From Henckelia pumila (taxonomy: Eukaryota > Streptophyta > Magnoliopsida > Lamiales > Gesneriaceae): DNA of 64,000 bases. Of the stretch, positions 36,979-47,632 are shown one piece after another (within the stretch, counting starts at the first letter, position 1; the number at the start of each line of letters is the position of its first letter). The notes below the pieces were generated by a model. That model was not told the DNA's origin, did not search any database, and saw only the letters and a list, made by a program, of their open reading frames with translations. The position numbers and the translations under genes are program-made. Location: positions 164,698,130-164,762,129 of the forward strand of contig NC_133122.1 of assembly GCF_033568475.1 (NCBI RefSeq), in the 5' to 3' direction.

Positions 36979-38462
36979 TGTAGTGACCCTGCAAGGAATC
37001 ACATACTAGCTGGCAACTAATAGCATGCATTAAACTTAATAAAGCAAGAATGCTTAAGAGAGTAAAACGTGCGGAAACACAATCCATAATCTTACATATA
37101 AGCTTAGTAAAACATATTCAGGCTTAATATTGTAGTGATACAACCAAATCAAAAAGCTTAAGGTAAACATTATACAGCTATATCGAATCATGCAGTAGAA
37201 AATATCCTCTGTAGGCTCGTGCTCCCAGGTCCTGCCTCGAACTACCGGCTCCATCCATCTTGCGACCTGCCCCTTGGAATGGGGTGTCCAAGATAATAAC
37301 TAGGACGTGAGCGCTAACGCCCATTACATAAACATGAGTAAACACATATATATGATGCATGTAACATGATGACTGGTAAAAGGTCATCTGAAAAGTCATG
37401 CTCAGTACCGGCATTACATGAGTGCTGCCACCGCACGGATCAACCTCTGGGTGCAATCACACTCGTCTAGTACACCAGAGTAGTTAGACATACATGTCCC
37501 CGCCATCGCGATACTCTCAGTGACAGACTATCGAGTATAGAGCTGAGCGGATTTATAATCAGGTATAACAAGCTATAGGCTCAACGTGTATGTGCACATG
37601 ATATATGAATATATAAAACGGTAAAACATACATCATGCCACATAATAATGAAAAATAAATGCAACATATAAACATGTATACTCGCTGGCAATCTCAGTCA
37701 ATGTTCACATAGTTCAAGTCTAGTAGGATCCTTGGTTCCAAGCCTATATTCAAAAGTTCACTGTATCACTACACAAGTTCTATAAGCCTTAACTAAGCTA
37801 ATAAGTACTCTCAAAACTTAAATAGATTCCCAGAACATACCTTCGTCCGTAGTAAGTCCTTTGGAGTCGCTAGTCCCAGATGACTATAACCATACCTTGG
37901 TTATTCCAAAACCTCTATAATAACCTATAGGGTCCTCAAGTGTATATCTCACACTATATAACTGAAGAAGGAAACTCGGGAATTTGTTTCAAATTATGAC
38001 CCCGAAGAGCCCTATTTATAGGAAAATTTTTGGTCAAGTTTGGACCCTCCGAACTCAGGTTCGGTTCGTCAGATCGAGCTCACTGCCTGCATGCAAGACA
38101 CGCCGAGTTTGGACTGCCCGATCGCCACTTCGGTCCGTCCGAAGTGTTCTAAATCTAACACTTGTCAAAATCCATTGCTGAGTAATCCTGCCTACTTGGC
38201 ATAATGTAGTTCGGGCCGTTCGATCCTGGTTCGGACCGTCCGAACGCGCCTTAACTCCGAAGTCAACATGCCCTTTTTCGGAGCCCCAGGCTTGCTAAGT
38301 TCGGATCGTCCGAAGTTCTCTTCGGACCGTCCGAACTGGCCAAAACTTTGGAAGCCAAATTCTTAATTTTGAAGTCCTATTAAGACTCGGAATTTGTTAA
38401 TTACTAACCCTTAATCATGTTTTAACATATTATTATCTCAAAATGGAATCTGGGTTACTACA
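36979..38462 (-). repeat. 5' LTR of gag-less chromovirus
   Basis: 1484 bp, starting TGTAGTGACC and ending TTACTACA on the plus strand. Confidence 0.92.
38040..38340. repeat. cluster of TTCGGACCGTCCGAA-type palindromes in the LTR
   Basis: Inverted arms such as GTTCGGA/TCCGAAC and CTTCGG/CCGAAG recur near 38130, 38229, 38299 and 38321, with weaker versions near 38040 and 38060. A diverged set occupies 32890-33200 in the partner LTR. They could be protein-binding sites or RNA hairpins in the LTR. Confidence 0.7.
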
Positions 38463-38467
38463 TTGGC

Positions 38468-38918
38468 TCACAAATCTTGACTTTAAGAAAAGTTAGCCAA
38501 CGTTCAAAAATTCATTTAATGAGTTTGTCTTCTAGCTCAACAACTTCGGCAACTGATGTTTTCAACCGTTTGTTTGATCTGATCTGGGTTGAAGACTTTT
38601 ACACTTGATCTGGGTGAAGTTTAAATAATTGATCTTGATCAAATATGATTTGAACTCGATATGGCAGAAGATATAAGATTTTGATCGATCTGGGTTGTTC
38701 TTCTAGAGGATGGTTATTTGATCTGTTGAAGTAAAATAGTGGTGAGGGAACATAGATCAAATGCTTGATTTATCCGAAATAATCAAATTTCGCCAGAAAC
38801 TTGATCTGGACAACTTTTGTTATGTTCGATCTGTGTGAATCCATTGATCTGAACTTCAAATTTCGTTTGTTATTAAAAGCTTATTTATTTTAGCACTTGG
38901 TTTTGTTTGATCTTTTAT
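38468..38918 (-). repeat. Sirevirus-like 3' LTR, segment 2 of 3
   Basis: This is the host sequence between the gag-less chromovirus and the Athila-like element. The text reads smoothly from segment 1 across the TTGGC duplication, and has the same GATCTG-rich texture. 38914-38918 (TTTAT) is the target duplication of the Athila-like element. Confidence 0.7.
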
Positions 38919-40295
38919 TGATCGACGGAATACTAACACTTAAATTTTCTTTAAAAATCTCTCAAATCCAGTCGATAATAATTGCAAGTGCATGATTCAA
39001 GTTATAATAAAATATACTGAGTACGAGTATCGTCCTCAAGGACTAACAATAATAATTTGTCTCGTTGATTTTCAACTACACAAAGTATCTCAAATTTGAT
39101 TTTGGAATTATATAACATTTAAAATTAATTAAGAACTCAACGTAAATAAAAGTGGATTTCACAACCAAACAATCAATTCTCAGACTTAAGAACACCAATT
39201 CAAAATGATTTTGTTGGAATTTCGGTTCACCTTTCCCCTAATTGAACTGGATGATTGAAATTTAATTTATTCTTATAAATTTGACAGAAATTCCTGTAAC
39301 ATTGACAATCTCTCTCGAGGTGATGTCAAACTAATCAAATCAGTGAAATAATTAAATCTCTTTAATTATTTATCATGACTGATTGCTTTGCGTTCTATGA
39401 ATTATACAACTTTCAACCTGGTGGTCTATGGATATCAACATGTACTAAATACCATATCTCTATGCATATTTTAAGTCCATGGATTCTATCATTTGTCCTA
39501 ATTAGGAACCTATCTCTCGATAACAATTCACAATTTACGAATCTATGTTAAGGGTAGCTAATCATCAACATAGAAAGAAAAACATGATAAAATCAATTAT
39601 AAACATAAATCAAATCTCAATACGTCCGGTGATTCAACCACACTACAGTGTTTCGGGGTTAGGATCCCCTCGATTCCAAAAAAATAAAAACTTAGCTACT
39701 GGAATTCATTACAAAAATTCAATCTCAAAAGTGTTTAACATAAAAATTCAGAAGAGAAGAAAAGAAAAACTCCCAACGGAGAAGAGAAATCTTGAATTGC
39801 TCAGCCGCCGTCTGCATCCTGATGTGCGTCCATCTCCCCCCTCAAAAACTAAGGAAAGAATTGTATTTAAAGTCCCCAAGAATCCTTCCCGAAATAAACT
39901 TTCTAAAAAAAAAAAAATTCACGTCAGCGCATCGCGCTTGAGTGGTAGAAAATTACCGCGCGGGCGCCTGAAAATTTGGCTACTCCTGTTTCCCAACTTC
40001 GTGGTTGCGCCCGCGCGGTAGAAAATTGCCGCGCGGGCGCCTCGTCTTTTTCCAAAAATGTGCTTTTCTTCTTGCGCTATCCTCACCGCCTCAATTGTGC
40101 ATCACCTTCTCACCAAGTATCAGCATTTCTTGGTGATTTCCTGCAATAAAAATAAATAAACCAGAGGAGTGACTACAAAAAAACTTTAAAACAATAAACG
40201 AAACAAGAATGGTAAAAACAGATACAACGAAAACGAAACTAATGCAAAACAAACACAAAACAAGCAAAAATAACGCACAAAAATGACTCCTATCA
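38919..40295 (-). repeat. 3' LTR of Athila-like element (two hairpin modules)
   Basis: 1377 bp, TGATCGACGG...CTCCTATCA. It is 75 bp shorter than the 5' LTR because it carries two rather than three GC hairpin modules (39927-39968 and 40007-40041). Confidence 0.95.
40007..40041. repeat. GC hairpin module in Athila-like LTR
   Basis: The perfect 12-bp arms GCGCCCGCGCGG and CCGCGCGGGCGC enclose a loop of TAGAAAATTG type. The same module occurs at 50096-50130. Weaker forms lie at 39927-39968, 49942-49983 and 50022-50057. Confidence 0.85.
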
Positions 40296-40296
40296 A

Positions 40297-40308
40297 CTCC
40301 CCAAACTA
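40297..40308 (-). other. polypurine tract of Athila-like element
   Basis: The minus strand reads TAGTTTGGGGAG next to the start of the 3' LTR. The identical 12-mer recurs at 41805-41816 and 43551-43562. Confidence 0.85.
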
Positions 40309-41804
40309 ACCTTTTGTTCGCCCTCGAACAAAATAGGTGACAACTAACAAGCAGACACAATAAAACGACAAAACAAGTAAGTAAAATCAATCTCATCAAG
40401 CCTCAGAATTTCTTCCAAAAGAAAAATAGTCCAATCATATCCACATATGCTGACCTAAAAAAAAAATTTAACTCGCAAACCTTGCAAACTTCAAAATTTT
40501 GCAAGTCCGTTTTTGGAATACTCTACTCCAAATTCAATTCACACATTCTAGGATCATAAGGACTTTTTCAGTTATAATAGGATCAAGACTTTGGGAGTAT
40601 TCAATGAGACACACTCTACTGACTGGTATAACTCAATGAAAAATAGTGTGTGTTTGTTTTAATCAAGAATCCATATTCATTAACCGTGTCTATCAATAGT
40701 CCATAAGCAAAATTCTTACAACCCCTCTCCACTAGTATATTGGGCGACTGTGACTCGGTCAATAGGTCTTATCTGGCTTATAATGTCAGGCTAGGTTAAT
40801 GGCTCCAAATGAAGGAAAAGAATTCAAAGAGGGAGTAATCGATGATCTATTTTCTCAATTCCACTTCTTTCTATTCACATTCATCATCTCTTTTCACTTC
40901 ATTGATCTCCAGAAATTTTCTTCACTTGCCTTCTACCAACAACACTTTTTCTCTTTCACCACAATTTTTTTCTTTCTTGTTTTCAACTACCCTTTTGTTT
41001 TGAGTAAGCATTCACACTATTTCCTTTTTCACATTATGCAATTGGAGCACCTTTAGAAATAATCTACATTCAATTTACTCCCCACAAGGTAGGAATGAGT
41101 GTTTAAGCTATGAGTAGTAGTTGTAGGATATTAAATAATGTCGAATGGGGTTTACCACACGTTTTCACATATGCCATTCATTTTTTTTTATTAAGCTCGA
41201 ATTAGGTACTAGGGACATAACAAATCAAGGGTGGCTTGAAAGGCACAAACAAAATTCAGAAAGAATTGCCTATATCACTCCTAAGTCACAGTATACCCGT
41301 ATTGCGCCTCAAGGGGTGTTCGAACTTGTTCTAGACACATTTCAATTCACAGTCAACTCAAACAGATCTCAATCAGTGCAGCACAGAAAATCATCACTGG
41401 TAAGTGATGATTACACCAAAACAAAAAATAAGATCATGCACCTTTCGTGCTCATATAAACGTGAAGGTTCAACTTGGCATCTAGGGTAATTCATGAAAAA
41501 AAAAATGTAAGCCCAAAGATCAAATAAATTGCCTCAATCATATCCAAGTTTGTATGTTTTGAATTCATATTGAAGTACACCTCACAGAGTGTTTTGAGAC
41601 CTATTCATCGACTTGGTTATACTAGTTCAAGACGATTTGTCAAACAAAGAAGATAGTCATGGACTTAAGCAAAAAACGGTAATATAATTTTTTCTTCATC
41701 ATTGGCTTTTTTTAATTTCATTCACAACACTTGCAACCACAGTACAAACGACTCGAACGAACAAAAATAAGAACACAAAATGAAAACACAAAAGACAACA
41801 CAAC
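40309..41804. other. noncoding 3' region of Athila-like element
   Basis: About 1.5 kb separate the end of the env-like module from the terminal polypurine tract. It is AT-rich. The ORFs here are short and unconvincing. Long noncoding tails before the 3' LTR are usual for Athila. Confidence 0.6.
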
Positions 41805-41816
41805 CTCCCCAAACTA
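41805..41816 (-). other. internal polypurine-tract copy after the env-like ORF
   Basis: The 12-mer TAGTTTGGGGAG on the minus strand is identical to the terminal tract. It lies about 100 bp past the env-like stop codon. Confidence 0.7.
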
Positions 41817-41913
41817 AAGACGATCATTGTCCCCAATGCTACTTAACACCACCACACCTAAAAAACAAACAAAAGAAAAGTAAAAACAAAAAGCACTAAA
41901 AACTCCCCTGGTA

Positions 41914-43029
41914 CTAATCAGACTCTTCCTCATCAAGATCTTCGGGCAGATCCCGAACCGGTGGAGCATATTGGAATTGGAATGGTGGAGGATATGGCGG
42001 TGGTACCGGATAAGCGGCAGGGTCCATCCCAGCATTTGCGAGCAGTCCTCGCATCATGGCATTGGTGGATTCATTGTGGGCGACGTTCACCTCTTGGCAT
42101 TTTTCCATGTGTTGCACCCAAGCCGAAATCTCGCTTAATGTGTCATTCATGGTGCGGTGCGCAGGGGGTGGCTTAAGCACATTCCTTGATGATTGACCGG
42201 GTCCAGAGCTGGCCTGGCTAGGAGGTTGAAACTCTCGGAGGCGGAATGAATGTTTTGCTTTCAAAATTGTGTTATCCACTGCCTGCATTGGGTGCAACCA
42301 TTCTTCGTCGTCCCTGTATGGGACACCAGCTTGCACACACAGTAAAGAAACAATGTTCGGAAAAAAAATTGAAATGTTGGACGTGCGAATGGACGTGTAC
42401 AACTCTTGGTTGATAATTCATCCAACATTAAGCGGCCATTGCTTGTGCAGGGCATACAGCAGCACCGCCTTGCTCATTGTGACATCATGGGTATAGGACA
42501 CCGACATCAACCTGTGAGTCAGAAAAGCATACCACAAGGCCGGTTCCAGCCGCAAATATTTTTCCTTAAAAGATATAAATTTTACCGAATCCTTCCACAC
42601 ATTGCCATCATAGCACATGACATTCGATATTTCATTATAATCCGGGTTAGCCTTAAATGCCTGAAATTGGCTATCATCTACATCCGGAGTTTTCAATAAT
42701 TCATTAATAGCAGCGGGACTAAAGGAAACCATCTTACCCCGCACGAAAGCTGTGCTATCGGTACGCTCGGCAGCGTTGGCATAAAATTCACGGACCAGCG
42801 GGACTAACGCCGCGAGAGGTTGGCGGCAAAACTCGGCCCATCCTCGATCCACGATGCCAAGGGAGGCGGTGCGGCTTTCAGAGAGATCGATTCCCCTCTC
42901 TTCAATTGGATTCCTTGCAGCCTTGGCCTCCTCATACCTCTCCTTGGCTTCTTTCGAAATAAATTTTCCCTCTATGATTTTGGATGGGTTGGCCCTAGAG
43001 GTAGAAAACTTCTGTTTCTTGGGTGCCAT
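41914..43029 (-). pseudogene. Athila-type env-like ORF with one premature TGA
   Basis: This is the extra ORF downstream of integrase, of unknown function, historically called env-like. It starts MAPKKQKFS and has a basic N-terminus. A central part resembles what is catalogued as a putative plant transposon protein domain (WAEFCRQPLAALVPLVREFY). A Pro-rich stretch PPPYPPP follows, then an acidic end LDEEESD. A TGA at 42418-42420 splits it after LNVG, where Trp would be expected. The same frame then continues for about 163 more codons, total about 371. I see no clear signal peptide and at most a short hydrophobic stretch (IFFPNIVSLLC), so an envelope role is not supported by the sequence. A possible splice acceptor TTTCACAG lies about 35 bases upstream of the ATG. 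Confidence 0.78.
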
Positions 43030-43203
43030 GTCAATAAAGATGAGAAATTGAGTGCTGAACCTGTGAAATTAAGAGAAGAAATATAGTAATAGAATGAGAG
43101 AGAGAGATGGCGGCGGGAGGGATTAGGGTTAGAAGGAAAAAGGGAAGGGAAAGTAAAGAAATAAAGAAGGGGATCGGGCATTTAAAATCTGAGTCTGCGC
43201 GAT

Positions 43204-43384
43204 GCGCCCGCGAAGTAGGAAAGTGCCGCGTGGGCGCACACTTCTTTTTTAAAATTTTTTTGATACAGTGGGTTTGGGTGCGCAGGCGGCAGAAAACTGC
43301 CGCGCGAGCGCACCCCCTCTTTAAAAAATTTTGCGGGACAGTGGCTTTGGGTGCGCGGGCGGCAGAAAACTGCCGCGCGAGCTC
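43204..43384. repeat. three GC hairpin modules upstream of the env-like ORF
   Basis: Modules at 43204-43237, 43280-43311 and 43353-43384 have the form GCGC..GCGGCAGAAAACTGCCGC..GCGC. Inverted arms close on an AGAAAA-type loop. The loop and arms closely resemble the LTR modules at 40007 and 50096. They lie between the integrase stop (43560) and the env-like ATG (43029). Confidence 0.85.
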
Positions 43385-43550
43385 ACCCCCTCGTTTTGAA
43401 AATTTTTCAAAGACAATACTCAAACTCGAGAAATAAAAGGAATTAACTTAAAAAGTTCTAACACTTACTAAAATGAACAAAAATGCATATAAATAAAAGA
43501 AAAAGGTAGAATGTAGTTCTCAATTTAAAGTCGAGAGTTGACTTTTCATC

Positions 43551-43562
43551 CTCCCCAAACTA
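43551..43562 (-). other. internal polypurine-tract copy at the integrase stop
   Basis: TAGTTTGGGGAG on the minus strand begins with the TAG stop codon of pol itself. It is identical to the terminal polypurine tract. Confidence 0.75.
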
Positions 43563-44489
43563 GTCTTGGTCAGTCAATGTGGTGATAACTGGCATGGAAT
43601 CCACATCACCCCCCACATAGTGTTTTAACCTTTGAGCATTGACCATGAACGAATCGTTACGAGCATCTTTGATCTCTATGGCCCCCGATGGGTACACCCT
43701 TGTGATTTTATAGGGCCCAGACCATCTAAACTTCAGTTTTTCAGGAAATAGTCTTAACCGGGAGTTAAACAACAACACAACATCTCCTTCCTTGAAGTCC
43801 CGCTGTTGAATGCGCCTGTCATGTATTCTCTTGGTTCGTTCCTTGTACGAAACCGCCATGTCATATGCACTGTGGCGGAATTCCTCCAGTTGATTAAGCT
43901 CTAGCAATCTTTTTTCACCAGCAGCAGCAAATTCGTAGTTTAGAGTCTTAATAGCCCAATATGCTCTATGCTCTAATTCAACAGGTAAATGGCATGCCTT
44001 TTCAAACAACAATCTATAAGGAGAGGTGCCTATAGGTGTTTTAAATGCTGTCCTATAGGCCCATAAGGCATCATCAAGTCGAAGTGCCCAATCCTTCCGA
44101 TTAGTACTCACACTTTTCTCCAAAATCTGTTTGATCTCTCGATTTGATACTTCCACTTGGCCACTGGTCTGGGGATGATATGGGGTAGAGACTTTATGAT
44201 TGACACCATATTTCTTTAAGAGTTTGTCAAAAAGTTTATTGCAAAAGTGGGTGCCACCATCACTAATTATTACACGGGGTGTACCAAACCGATTAAAAAT
44301 GTTTTTCTTCAAAAATTTCAGTACAACCTGTGCATCATTTGTTGCAAAAGCTTCGGCCTCTACCCATTTTGAAACATAATCGACTGCGACCAAAATGTAT
44401 TTTTTTGTCAAAGAAAGTGGAAATGGTCCCATAAAGACGATTCCCCAAACATCAAATATCTCACACTCAATGATATTATGTAAAGGCAT
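43560..44489 (-). pseudogene. Athila-like integrase core
   Basis: This is the catalytic core and C-terminal part of integrase. The usual first catalytic Asp (in a WGIDFMG-type motif) reads Val here: [12 protein letters not shown] codon near 44443. The second Asp (SDGGTHF) and the Glu (GQVEVSNRE) are present. The frame continues from the upstream RNase H frame across a TGA near 44494-44496. The C-terminal region FRWSGPYKI is usual for this group. Integration by this copy's own enzyme is not expected. Confidence 0.88.
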
Positions 44490-44495
44490 TTCATT

Positions 44496-45551
44496 TCAGT
44501 TAGAGATATTACCTGTCCGCTGACATCTATCACAAGCTAAGACAAACAAGCACGCATCCTTAAAAAGGTTGGGCCAATAGAACCAACATTCAAGTACCTT
44601 TGCTGCAGTCTTGATTGGCCCAGCATGGCCACCTACCTCACGATCATGACAATGACTGAGGATGCTTTGCATTTCTCCTTTCGCCACACATCTCCGAATC
44701 ATTGAGTCAGCACATATTTTAAAAAAAAATGGTTCCTCCCAAAAGTAGTGCTTGACATCAGATAAAATTTTTTTCTTCTGATGGAAAGATAGATTATGTG
44801 GGAGTGTGCTTGTGACCAGAAAATTAGCAAAATGTGCATACCATGGTGAACTCTCTATGGAGAAAAGTTTTTCATCAGGGAACCAATCATCTATGTCCTC
44901 TAATTCGTTTTGTGCATCATCAGGAATGCATTCTAATCTAGACAGATGATCAGCTACTACATTTTCAACACCTTTCTTATCCCTGATCTCTAAATCAAAT
45001 TCTTGCAAAAGTAAGATCCACCTAATCAGTCTAGGTTTTGCATCTTTCTTTGCCAACAAGTGCTTAATAGCAGAGTGATCTGTGTAAACTGTGATTTTTG
45101 AAAGTACAAGGTACGAATGAAATTTGTCCAGTGCAAATACTACAGCTAACAACTCCTTTTCAGTGGTGGCATAATTTATCTGAGCTTCATTAAGAGTCTT
45201 ACTAGCGTAGTAGATAGTTCGGAATACCTTGTCTATTCGTTGGCCGAGTACCGCACCAACAGCAGAGTCACTGGCATTGCACATTACCTCAAATGGAAGA
45301 TCCCAGTTTGGCGATGTTAGTACTGGCGCAGTCACCAGTCTTTCTCTCAACACCTCAAAGGCCTGCAAACAATTTGAATCAAAATAAAAAAGGGCATCTT
45401 TCATTAGCAAAGAAGACAGAGGTTTGGAAATTTTTGAAAAGTCCTTAATAAATCGCCGATAAAAACCAGCATGTCCTAAGAAACTTCTAACTCCCTTGAC
45501 TGTCGTGGGTGGCAGCAAATTTTGAATAACGTGCACCTTGGCCCTGTCCAC
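44496..45551 (-). pseudogene. Athila-like RNase H and integrase zinc-binding domain
   Basis: It starts at the RT thumb ([13 protein letters not shown]). RNase H follows with [12 protein letters not shown] and ADHLSRL. The first catalytic Asp of a CDASD-type motif is Asn here (CNASD, near 45280). The HHCC integrase region follows, ending [11 protein letters not shown]. The frame is continuous with RT across a TAG at 45561-45563. Confidence 0.87.
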
Positions 45552-45560
45552 CTCGATCCC

Positions 45561-46910
45561 CTATTCAGAAATTCGGTGACCCAAAACTATACCTTCTGTC
45601 ACCATGAAATGACAATTCTCCCAGTTCAGCACCAAATTTGTCTCCTCGCATCTCAATAAAATAGAATTCAAGTTATGCAGACATGCATCAAAAGATTTAC
45701 CAAAAATAGAGAAATCATCCATGAAAATTTCTAAAAAATTTTTGACCATATCATGAAAAATGGCAGTCATGCATCTCTGAAATGTAGCAGGAGCGTTACA
45801 CAATCCGAAAGGCATACGTCTATAGGCAAACGTACCATATGGGCAAGTGAAAGTCATTTTATCCTGGTCTTCAGGTGCAATCGCTATTTGATTGTATCCT
45901 GAGTACCCATCTAAAAAATAGTAAAAATCATACCCAGCCAATCTCTCTAGCATTTGATCAATGAACGGGAGAGGAAAATGATCCTTACGGGTCGCGTCAT
46001 TTAATTTTCTATAGTCTATGCACACACGCCAACCTGTAATTTTCCTAGTAGGTATTAATTCATTATTCTCATTCTTTATGACAGTTATCCCCCCTTTCTT
46101 TGGTACACACTGCACTGGACTCACCCATGGACTATCAGAAATAGGATAAATGATACCTGCGTCCAACAGTTTGATCGTCTCAGCTTTTACAACTTCCTGC
46201 ATCTTTGGGTTTAGTCTCCTCTGTGGTTGGACTAATGGGTTGATGCTCTCTTCCATTATGATCTTGTGCATGCATATGGACGGATTTATTCCTTTGATAT
46301 CTGCCACTTTCCAAGCAAATACACTCTTGTGATTCTTGAGCACATCCATTAGTCTGGCCTCCATCTCACCTGTCAAAGAAGAAGAAATTATGACAGGTAA
46401 ATTATAATTCTCACCTAAAAATACATATTTGAGATGGGTAGGCAATGGTTTCAATTCCAAAGTGGGTGGTTCCTCAATGCTTGGTTTCTGAAGGACTAAA
46501 TCCTTCTGGTTGCCAAGATCTTCAAGTCTAAGCTTTCCACCTCTTCTCCATGACTGGTTGTCATTCAAATATGCAGTCATCCCTTCAATTTCATCACTGA
46601 AATCATCCACATGCTCAGATATAAGTGCAGTTTCTAATGGTTCCTGAATAGTATCCTGCACATAATCAAATAACAGTGAATCCACTACATCTAGTTGAAA
46701 ACATTCTTCATTATTCTGAGAAAATTTTAAAGCATTAAAAACATCAAACAAAATTTTCTCTTCTCCCACTCTCAAAAGAAACTCTCCCTTCTGGACATCT
46801 ATTAGTGCCTTTCCTGTTGCCAGGAAAGGTCTACCCAAAATGAGTGGCATGTCCAAATCCTCTTCCATATCTAACACTATGAAGTCCATGGGGAAGATGA
46901 ATTTGTCCAT
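45561..46910 (-). pseudogene. Athila-like reverse transcriptase
   Basis: RT includes GRPFLATG (end of protease region), SPWVSPVQ, VCIDYRKLN, LDGYSGYNQI, MPFGLCNAPATFQ and an intact FMDDFS box. The frame is displaced by one base from the protease frame near 46912 (TTGTAAAATGGAC, apparently one G short). It ends in a TAG at 45561-45563 where Lys would be expected. Confidence 0.9.
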
Positions 46911-47632
46911 TTTACAAGTACGTCCTCGATTATACCCCGTGGATATTTGATGGACCTGTCCGCCAGTTGTAACGACATTCTGGTGGACTTTGGTTCTCCC
47001 AAGCTCAATTTCCTAAACACAGAGTAAGGCATTAGATTTATACTCGCACCCAAATCACACAAAGCCTTATGAAATTGAACATCATTAATTACACAAGGTA
47101 TAGAGAAACTCCCTGGATCCTTTTGCTTTAGTGGGATTTTATTCTGCACCAGTGCCGAGCAGTTTTCCGTCAGACTTATCATCGCATGCTCCTCCAATTT
47201 CCTCTTGTTAGAGAGGATCTCCTTCAAAAATTTCGCATAACTTGGCATTTGCATCAGTGCATCAGCGAAGGGTATATGGATATTCAATTTCTTAAACACT
47301 TCTAAGAATTTACCAAACTGAGAGTCTAGCTTGGCCTTCTTAAGAGCTGCAGGAAAAGGTGGTGGCACAACAATTTTTGATTGTGAAGTGGGTGGGGGTG
47401 TTAAGATAGACGACTTGCCTGAATTTTTTTTTCCTGATGTAACTGTTTCTGGCTCTTTCTCGCTTTTTGGTTCAGGCTCGACCATCTTTCCACTCCTTAA
47501 TTCAATTTCTTTCACCTGTTCCTTCGGATTATTCTCAGTGTCACTTGGCAAAGTACCCTGATCTCTGCTGGAAATTGATTTGGCCAATTGCCCTATTTGA
47601 TTCTCCAGATTCTTTATCGATGCATCTTGATT
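46877..47632 (-). pseudogene. Athila-like protease region
   Basis: The aspartic protease motif reads DLGASINLMPYS (near 47040), a form usual for Athila with Leu in place of Thr. The region joins gag in frame across a TAG at 47633-47635. It contains the Lys/Glu-rich linker expected between gag and protease. Confidence 0.85.

Larger units (their letters stand above)
31820..38462 (-). mobile_element. gag-less chromovirus, minus strand, inside the Sirevirus-like LTR
   Basis: The 6643-bp element has LTRs 31820-33315 and 36979-38462, a minus-strand primer-binding site and a broken pol. TTGGC at 31815-31819 and 38463-38467 is the target duplication. The internal region is only 3663 bp: gag and the protease active site are missing between the primer-binding site and about 36730. 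The LTRs differ visibly at many positions. The left LTR starts AG instead of TG. It is therefore older than the chromovirus at 21962. Confidence 0.92.

Noticed and set aside
40091..40399. Hydrophobic minus-strand ORF at the Athila-like 3' LTR, repeated at 50180-50395
   Set aside because: It is the complement of an A-rich LTR end, which gives Phe/Leu/Val-rich peptides by composition. No conserved start.
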